A stretch of DNA of 35,832 nucleotides, taken from the NCBI RefSeq assembly GCF_001435525.1, contig NZ_AZDP01000061.1, forward strand, positions 1 through 35,832, in the 5' to 3' direction. Source of the stretch: Levilactobacillus koreensis JCM 16448. GTDB taxonomy: Bacteria; Bacillota; Bacilli; Lactobacillales; Lactobacillaceae. Under the pieces are notes generated by a model. It did not search any database and was not told where the DNA came from. It saw nothing but the letters and a program-made list of their open reading frames with translations. How positions within the stretch are numbered: position 1 is the stretch's first letter; each line of letters starts with the position of its first letter. This document shows, piece after piece, positions 31,877 to 35,832 of this stretch. Made by a program: the position numbers and the translations under genes.

Positions 31877-31890
31877 CGTAAGCGGTTTCA
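31877..31890 (-). promoter_or_regulatory. cre site in the arcB promoter
   Basis: The minus strand reads TGAAACCGCTTACG, 13 of 14 matches to TGWAANCGNTNWCA. It sits directly before a -10-like TATACT (31875-31870), with a TTGAAG 19 bp upstream of the -10 as a possible -35. CcpA repression of arc genes by glucose is known in lactic acid bacteria. Confidence 0.65.
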
Positions 31891-31970
31891 CAGAACTTCA
31901 AATTGCTTCAACTCTTTACAAAAATAAATTAAAAATCGTTATATTCGCCGCGACTGATTGCGTTCTGGTC

Positions 31971-32003
31971 GCCAGGGATTTCGCCTAATGTGGGACATCG
32001 CTT
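31971..32003 (+). repeat. Fragment of structured repeat R2, copy D
   Basis: GCCAGGGATTTCGCCTAATG and the following TGTGGG, AC and CGCTTC match the first ~33 bases of R2B at about 26 positions. The two hairpins of the full element are absent; downstream only AATCCTGAC weakly recalls the closing arm. It is a degenerate or internally deleted copy in the divergent arcB/two-component control region. Confidence 0.5.
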
Positions 32004-32152
32004 CCCGCAATGAACACCACCCGTCAAATCGATCACCCTACAATCCTGACAACTGCTAGGTGGCCGTAAACCTGACCAACTACCTCCTTTGTAAGCCGGC
32101 TAGTCCAGCCACTCTTCCTCCAATACCCCCAATTAAAGTTAGGAGCATTCCC

Positions 32153-33451
32153 ATGTTTAAACAATCTCGGTTCATCGTACACGAACGTTACCGGCGCATC
32201 TTGATTGCGGCCGTTTGCGTCGCCCTGGCCTCACAGGTCAACATTTCCGCGTACACGCCTGGCCTCATTTTGACGCTGTCGGTCTTTCTACTCCCCATCT
32301 TTCTTTACTTCAATGCCGATCTGAATCCACTACACCTTTTATTTGCCGTTGCGGCGGCCTCACCGCTCTTTCGCGGGATGTTGCTTTTTATCGGCCACGA
32401 CGTTTCCCCACACGCCAACCTGCTTTATGTATTGGCCGACATTGCCTTTTATGTCTGTTACGGCGTGCTGTACTACCTGCTCTACTGGCGGCGCGGGCAG
32501 CGGAGTAACACCTCATTTTTCCTAGCAATTCTGCTATGTGACTACCTCTCCAATCTGCTCGAAGTCAGTATTCTCACCAATTTCAACGGCTACACCTACC
32601 GCTTATTTCAGATCCTCTTTATCACCGCGCTCGTCCGCAGTCTGGTCAGCTGTCTGCTCGCCTTTCTCTACCACTACTTCACGCTGATGATGCGCAAGGA
32701 AAATCACGAGGAACGTTACTACCACTTCATCTGGGTCGCCTCGGCGGTAAAAAGTGAGGTCTACTTCATGCGCAAGAGTATCAGCGAGATTGAAAATATC
32801 ATGAAGAACGCCTACCAACTCAATCAGCGTCTAGAAAAGGCTAACGTTGACGAACAAGACCGCGACATGGCGCTGGGAATTGCCCGCGACGTCCACGAGA
32901 TCAAGAAAAACTACCTCAATGTGATTCGTGGGCTCGGCGACTACTTCAATGACGACCAGGACGTTCCCATGCAACTGGCGGAAATTCTGAAGGTGACGAC
33001 CAGCTATATCCGTGAGTGCCTAAACGTCAAGCAACGCAGCGTGCTCATCGAGGTCCACAACCAAGTTGACCTCATCGTTCCCAATCACTACTACGTGGTC
33101 TCCATCCTCTCCAATCTGATCTTTAACAGCGCCGATGCCATGCTAGACCAACCCAGTGGGATGATCCGCGTGACCGTCAATGACGCTGGCGATGACATCT
33201 TGATCAACGTTGGCGACAACGGTAGTGGAATGAGTGCGGAGACCATGGCCATGATCTTTGAGCCCGGGTTCACGACGAAATTCAATGAAAATACCGGCGA
33301 CGTTTACCGCGGTATTGGCCTTTCCCACGTCCGACTGATCGTTCAAGAACAATTTGGCGGCGACATCAGTGTCGAGTCTAAGCTCGGTCAGGGCACCAAT
33401 TTTCAAGTTCGACTCAACAAGCAACGACTCATTCAGGAGGTACAATCATGA
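32153..33451 (+). CDS. Membrane sensor histidine kinase (GlnK-like, GHKL)
   Basis: A 432-residue sensor kinase. The first ~190 residues hold several hydrophobic helices (TLSVFLLPIFLYF, YVCYGVLYYLLYW and others), so the sensing part is membrane-embedded. The cytosolic part carries the phospho-acceptor His in RDVHEIKKNYLNVIRGL and the ATP-binding boxes NLIFNSADAM (N), NVGDNGSGM (G1) and YRGIGLSHVRLIV (G2) with GQGTNFQV. This resembles B. subtilis GlnK (YcbA), partner of GlnL. The start at 32153 follows AGGAG at 7 nt; the frame is open 31 codons further but without a site. It overlaps the regulator gene by four bases and is divergent from arcB, so arginine or glutamine metabolism is the likely signal area (inference). 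Confidence 0.88.
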   Translation: MFKQSRFIVHERYRRILIAAVCVALASQVNISAYTPGLILTLSVFLLPIFLYFNADLNPLHLLFAVAAASPLFRGMLLFIGHDVSPHANLLYVLADIAFYVCYGVLYYLLYWRRGQRSNTSFFLAILLCDYLSNLLEVSILTNFNGYTYRLFQILFITALVRSLVSCLLAFLYHYFTLMMRKENHEERYYHFIWVASAVKSEVYFMRKSISEIENIMKNAYQLNQRLEKANVDEQDRDMALGIARDVHEIKKNYLNVIRGLGDYFNDDQDVPMQLAEILKVTTSYIRECLNVKQRSVLIEVHNQVDLIVPNHYYVVSILSNLIFNSADAMLDQPSGMIRVTVNDAGDDILINVGDNGSGMSAETMAMIFEPGFTTKFNENTGDVYRGIGLSHVRLIVQEQFGGDISVESKLGQGTNFQVRLNKQRLIQEVQS

Positions 33452-34278
33452 AATTCTACATCGTCGATGACGACCCATCCATCCCCATGATTCTGCGGCA
33501 AATTTTGGAAAAGGACCCGAACAATACCGTAGTCGGTATCGCCCATGACGCCAAACAGGCCCTGGCCGAGGTCATGCTAATGGATATCGACATTGTGCTG
33601 GCCGACCTGTTGATGCCCGAAATTTCCGGGATCGACCTCATCAAGAAACTCAAGCCGGCCAAGCCCAACCTGCGTTTCATCATGATCTCTCAGGTCCGCG
33701 ACAGCGATCTGCGAGCGGAGGCCTATCAAGCCGGCATCGAATTTTTCATCGACAAGCCCATTAACATCATCGAAGTGAAGACCGTGATTGAGAAGGTCAC
33801 CCAGAGCATCGAAATGGCGGCTAAGCTCAATCACATCCAATCCCTGGTCGGTGGCGGGAACGCGGCCGATTCGGTCGTTGACCGCCATCACCTGCAAAAG
33901 GATAAGATCCTCTCCATTCTCCGTTTCCTGGGGATCACCTCCGAGGCCGGGTCCGCCGACATTCTTTCCATCTGTCAGATGATGCTCGACCGCAACCTGA
34001 GCTTTCGTGACATCGACTTTGCCGCGGAATATCACATCGACGAGCGCGAGAAGAAGATCATGTTCCAACGCATTCGGCGCGCCATTAAAACCGGTCTCAC
34101 CAATCTCGCCAACCTGTGTCTGGACGACATGGGCGACGAAATCGTGGTGGAATACGCAAACACCCTGTATGAATATAAGAACGTGCGTAACGAGATGCTC
34201 TACCTGGAAGGGACGCGGACGACCGGCGGCAAGACCTCACTGAAACATTTCTTTGACGGGTTAGTCCACGCGCAATAG
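33448..34278 (+). CDS. Response regulator with YcbB (GlnL-like) output domain
   Basis: A 276-residue two-component regulator. The receiver domain (residues 1-120) has Asp7/Asp8, phospho-acceptor Asp53 in VLADLLMPEISG, Ser81 and Lys103 in FIDKPI. The C-terminal region from about 150 (ILRFLGITSEAGSADIL, ERIRRAIK-like IMFQRIRRAIKTGLTNL, EYANTLYEYKNVRNEM) matches the YcbB DNA-binding domain of B. subtilis GlnL, which activates glutaminase and glutamine transport genes. Start codon overlaps the kinase stop (ATGA) with AGGAGG upstream. Its targets are probably nearby; the divergent arc operon is the first candidate, and nothing here identifies the binding site. Confidence 0.88.
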   Translation: MKFYIVDDDPSIPMILRQILEKDPNNTVVGIAHDAKQALAEVMLMDIDIVLADLLMPEISGIDLIKKLKPAKPNLRFIMISQVRDSDLRAEAYQAGIEFFIDKPINIIEVKTVIEKVTQSIEMAAKLNHIQSLVGGGNAADSVVDRHHLQKDKILSILRFLGITSEAGSADILSICQMMLDRNLSFRDIDFAAEYHIDEREKKIMFQRIRRAIKTGLTNLANLCLDDMGDEIVVEYANTLYEYKNVRNEMLYLEGTRTTGGKTSLKHFFDGLVHAQ

Positions 34279-34342
34279 GGCCACGACCTTACTAACGAAA
34301 TAACCAGCGATTTAGTCACCCGAAATTCTCAGGTATTTGCGT

Positions 34343-34390
34343 TTGACTTAAGAATTCCGCGTATACGCCGCCAAAATTTGGGCGTATAAT
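34343..34390 (+). promoter_or_regulatory. Promoter-like region with inverted repeat before the serine hydrolase
   Basis: TATAAT (34385-34390) lies 42 nt upstream of the start codon. TATACGCC (34362-34369) and GGCGTATA (34381-34388) form a perfect 8-bp inverted repeat whose right arm overlaps the -10. TTGACT at 34343-34348 is 36 bp away, too far to be its -35, so a regulator acting at the repeat is possible. Confidence 0.45.
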
Positions 34391-34431
34391 TAAAACCATT
34401 AATTAGTTCACCCGACATACAATCTAAAGAA

Positions 34432-35427
34432 ATGAGAATCAAGCCGATGAGACATAACGAACCGCAATCATTCTTACAAAAACTCTATAAATACCGCACT
34501 TATTTGCTAGGACTCGTTATTTTAGTGGTCGGTATCGCGAGCATCGTTGGCGTTCAAGCGCACCAAAAGAACGTGACGGAAGCCGATTCTACGTCGGCCG
34601 TCCGGGCTAAGGGCCCGACTGCTCACGCCATTCAGGCCCAACAAAAGCAGCTCAAGCACAAGTTGACCCACTACTTGAAATCGGTTACAGCTGACGGCAC
34701 CGCCAGCGTTAGCTTCTACAACCTAGGACCGACTGCTGGGAGTTCGGCCGCAAAATCTCGGACGACCCGCCGCCTTTATAAACAGGGCCAGCTCGCCGCC
34801 TCGGCCAATGCGCATACCCCCGCAGTCTCCGCTAGCACCTATAAGTTGTTCATCGCGGCCTACCTGTTCCACCAGAACCATTTAGGCTACTACGACTGGA
34901 CGCTCACCGAAAAGGACGGGTTCCAACGGATGATCGTTAACAGCGAAAATGACTTCGCGGAAGGCGTATTGGACGCTTACGGCCTAACTACGCTTGACGA
35001 CTTCATCGCGAGTGAGGGCTGGTACTCACCCACTTTCGTTGCCAACCAAGCTTCCGTCACCACGGCCTACAGTCTGACGTTGCTCTTGAAAAAGTTAGCC
35101 CTCCAGCAAGCACCTTTTAACCATGCTCACGACCGGCAGTGGCTGCTTTCGCTCATGAACAAACAGATCTACCGAACGGGAATTCCGGCCGGGGCGGCCA
35201 CCGCGAAGAAGGGGACGGTCGTTGCCGACAAGGTTGGGTTCCTCGGTGACATTAACAACGATGCCGCCATCGTCACCCTCCCCAACGGCCAACGCTACGT
35301 GCTGGTCATCATGACTCACGGCCACGGTCAAACCGGCTTTAGCGGTTTTCCCCGGATGGCTGAGATCACGACCCACATTCAGAAGATGATGTACGACCCT
35401 AGTATCGTGAAGGGGCTTAATAAATAG
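34432..35427 (+). CDS. Membrane-anchored serine hydrolase (class A beta-lactamase fold)
   Basis: A 331-residue protein with one N-terminal membrane helix (YLLGLVILVVGIASIVGV, about 27-44) and an extracellular domain of the serine beta-lactamase/penicillin-binding type. Motif order fits: SxxK as STYK in SASTYKLFIAAYLF, SxN as SEN in IVNSENDFAEGVL, and the third motif as KVG in ADKVGFLGD. The Glu166-containing omega-loop motif of true class A lactamases (ExxLN) is not evident. A role in peptidoglycan trimming or teichoic-acid D-alanyl release is more likely than drug resistance, but this is inference. The ATG at 34432 has only AAAG upstream; an in-frame ATG at 34447 is an alternative. A strong terminator follows. 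Confidence 0.85.
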   Translation: MRIKPMRHNEPQSFLQKLYKYRTYLLGLVILVVGIASIVGVQAHQKNVTEADSTSAVRAKGPTAHAIQAQQKQLKHKLTHYLKSVTADGTASVSFYNLGPTAGSSAAKSRTTRRLYKQGQLAASANAHTPAVSASTYKLFIAAYLFHQNHLGYYDWTLTEKDGFQRMIVNSENDFAEGVLDAYGLTTLDDFIASEGWYSPTFVANQASVTTAYSLTLLLKKLALQQAPFNHAHDRQWLLSLMNKQIYRTGIPAGAATAKKGTVVADKVGFLGDINNDAAIVTLPNGQRYVLVIMTHGHGQTGFSGFPRMAEITTHIQKMMYDPSIVKGLNK

Positions 35428-35433
35428 ACTTGG

Positions 35434-35467
35434 GAGTCATGACACACGCTGTCATGGCTCTTTTTTT
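35434..35467 (+). terminator. Terminator of the serine hydrolase gene
   Basis: GAGTCATGACA (35434-35444) pairs with TGTCATGGCTC (35450-35460) at 10 of 11 positions and is followed by seven T. Confidence 0.9.
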
Positions 35468-35832
35468 GCACACAATTGGCGCATAAAGCCCGGGACACTT
35501 TCCGACGCAAGCGTCTATCCACGGTCACATTAATTACTAAAGGTTGAAAGTTCTAAAATACCAGTCATGCCTGCTCTAGCAACAATAGTGAGACTAAAAC
35601 CCGGCAACCTGGTGGACCCTTCGCCTTACCGGCCGGCAGATATGGGCTGGATCGGTGCGAACACAACTTGAAGCCTCGAAAGAACCGAGTCTACAAGCTT
35701 GGTTTTCTGCTAAGCCGGCAAGAACCGCCGACCAAGCAGAACGACGCGCCTGAGCCCATATCTGCCGACCTCTCGACTTACACAGTGTGCGTAGACGACG
35801 GAGATAATGACTGTAACAGTCGTTATCGATTG
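35468..35832. other. Gene-free tail of the window
   Basis: No gene is supportable. Besides R2C it holds a short inverted repeat ATAATGACTG-TAA-CAGTCGTTAT near 35804-35826, next to the window edge, perhaps an operator or hairpin belonging to the next gene. Confidence 0.5.
35634..35767 (+). repeat. Structured repeat R2, copy C (divergent)
   Basis: A perfect 15-bp outer stem, CGGCAGATATGGGCT (35634-35648) with its complement (35753-35767), encloses hairpin 1 (35667-35697; CTTGAAGCCTCG/CGAGTCTACAAG around AAAGAAC) and hairpin 2 (35705-35741; TTCTGCTAAGCCGGC/GCCGACCAAGCAGAA around AAGAACC). Primary sequence differs strongly from R2A/B, but the plan is the same: GAAGCC and GTCT at equal places, a C-T mismatch in hairpin 1 and an A-A mismatch in hairpin 2. 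The segment between outer arm and hairpin 1 is shorter. Confidence 0.65.

Noticed and set aside
34343-34390. TTGACT and TATAAT as one promoter
   Set aside because: The spacing is 36 bp, about twice the usual 17, so they cannot be the -35 and -10 of a single promoter.
34432-35427. True class A beta-lactamase (drug resistance)
   Set aside because: SxxK, SxN and a KxG-like motif are present, but the omega-loop ExxLN is not evident and the third motif is KVG, so a cell-wall hydrolase-like role is more likely.
1-35832. CRISPR array, tRNA, rRNA or intact insertion sequence
   Set aside because: I saw no regularly spaced direct repeats, no tRNA-like cloverleaf with a CCA-end context, no rRNA sequence and no transposase motif.

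Overview
This window looks like a chromosome segment of a Lactobacillaceae bacterium, most likely a Levilactobacillus or Lactiplantibacillus type relative. The evidence is strong AGGAGG-type ribosome binding sites, CcpA-type cre sites, arginine-catabolic genes (ornithine carbamoyltransferase, carbamate kinase, YfcC/ArcD antiporter), a GPH sugar transporter next to glycosidases, and many short rho-independent terminators. The genus call is inference; no rRNA or other marker gene lies in the window.

Layout. 1-2.7 kb: an AT-rich N-terminal DUF262 fragment, a DUF1801 protein, a MIP channel and pyrrolidone-carboxylate peptidase. 2.7-8.9 kb: carbohydrate block with a GH36 alpha-galactosidase behind a cre site, a small HxlR-type regulator, and a GH31 glycosidase-GPH transporter operon. 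9.1-10.8 kb: a secreted PAP2/acid-phosphatase-like protein carrying an autotransporter-type PATR repeat. 11-14.9 kb: an XRE regulator behind a DUF2975 gene broken by one in-frame amber codon, a MarR-multidrug ABC exporter operon with a clear operator, and a VOC protein. 15-19.6 kb: a candidate structured RNA, a TetR regulator, a GNAT acetyltransferase that appears to start at ATT, a secreted tyrosine phosphatase, a TauE/SafE permease and a DHA2 drug exporter. 19.8-21.7 kb: a YtrA-type GntR-ABC operon with 8-nt gene overlaps and an operator over its own promoter. 21.7-22.65 kb: a gene-free island bounded by two inverted copies of a structured repeat. 22.7-25.7 kb: a three-subunit proton-translocating transhydrogenase (pntAA-pntAB-pntB). 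26-28 kb: a GPP34-like protein and an aldo/keto reductase with a cre site. 28.2-31.9 kb: arcB-arcC-arcD-like operon behind a cre site, with no arcA. 32.1-34.3 kb: divergent GlnK/GlnL-like two-component system. 34.4-35.4 kb: membrane-anchored serine hydrolase. The window ends in another copy of the structured repeat.

The most unusual material is non-coding. Repeat R2 (21.74-21.91, 22.44-22.62 and 35.63-35.77 kb, with a fragment at 31.97 kb) folds into an outer stem enclosing two hairpins; the three fuller copies differ by compensating base changes and keep the same mismatches at the same places, which suggests selection on the fold. Repeat R1 (5.62-5.78, 10.84-10.99, 14.30-14.45 kb) is a different ~150-bp intergenic repeat that always ends in a GTCTGGG/CCCAGAC terminator hairpin. 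These two families, the ATT-start GNAT gene, the amber-split DUF2975 gene and the PAP2-PATR fusion are the items most worth checking.
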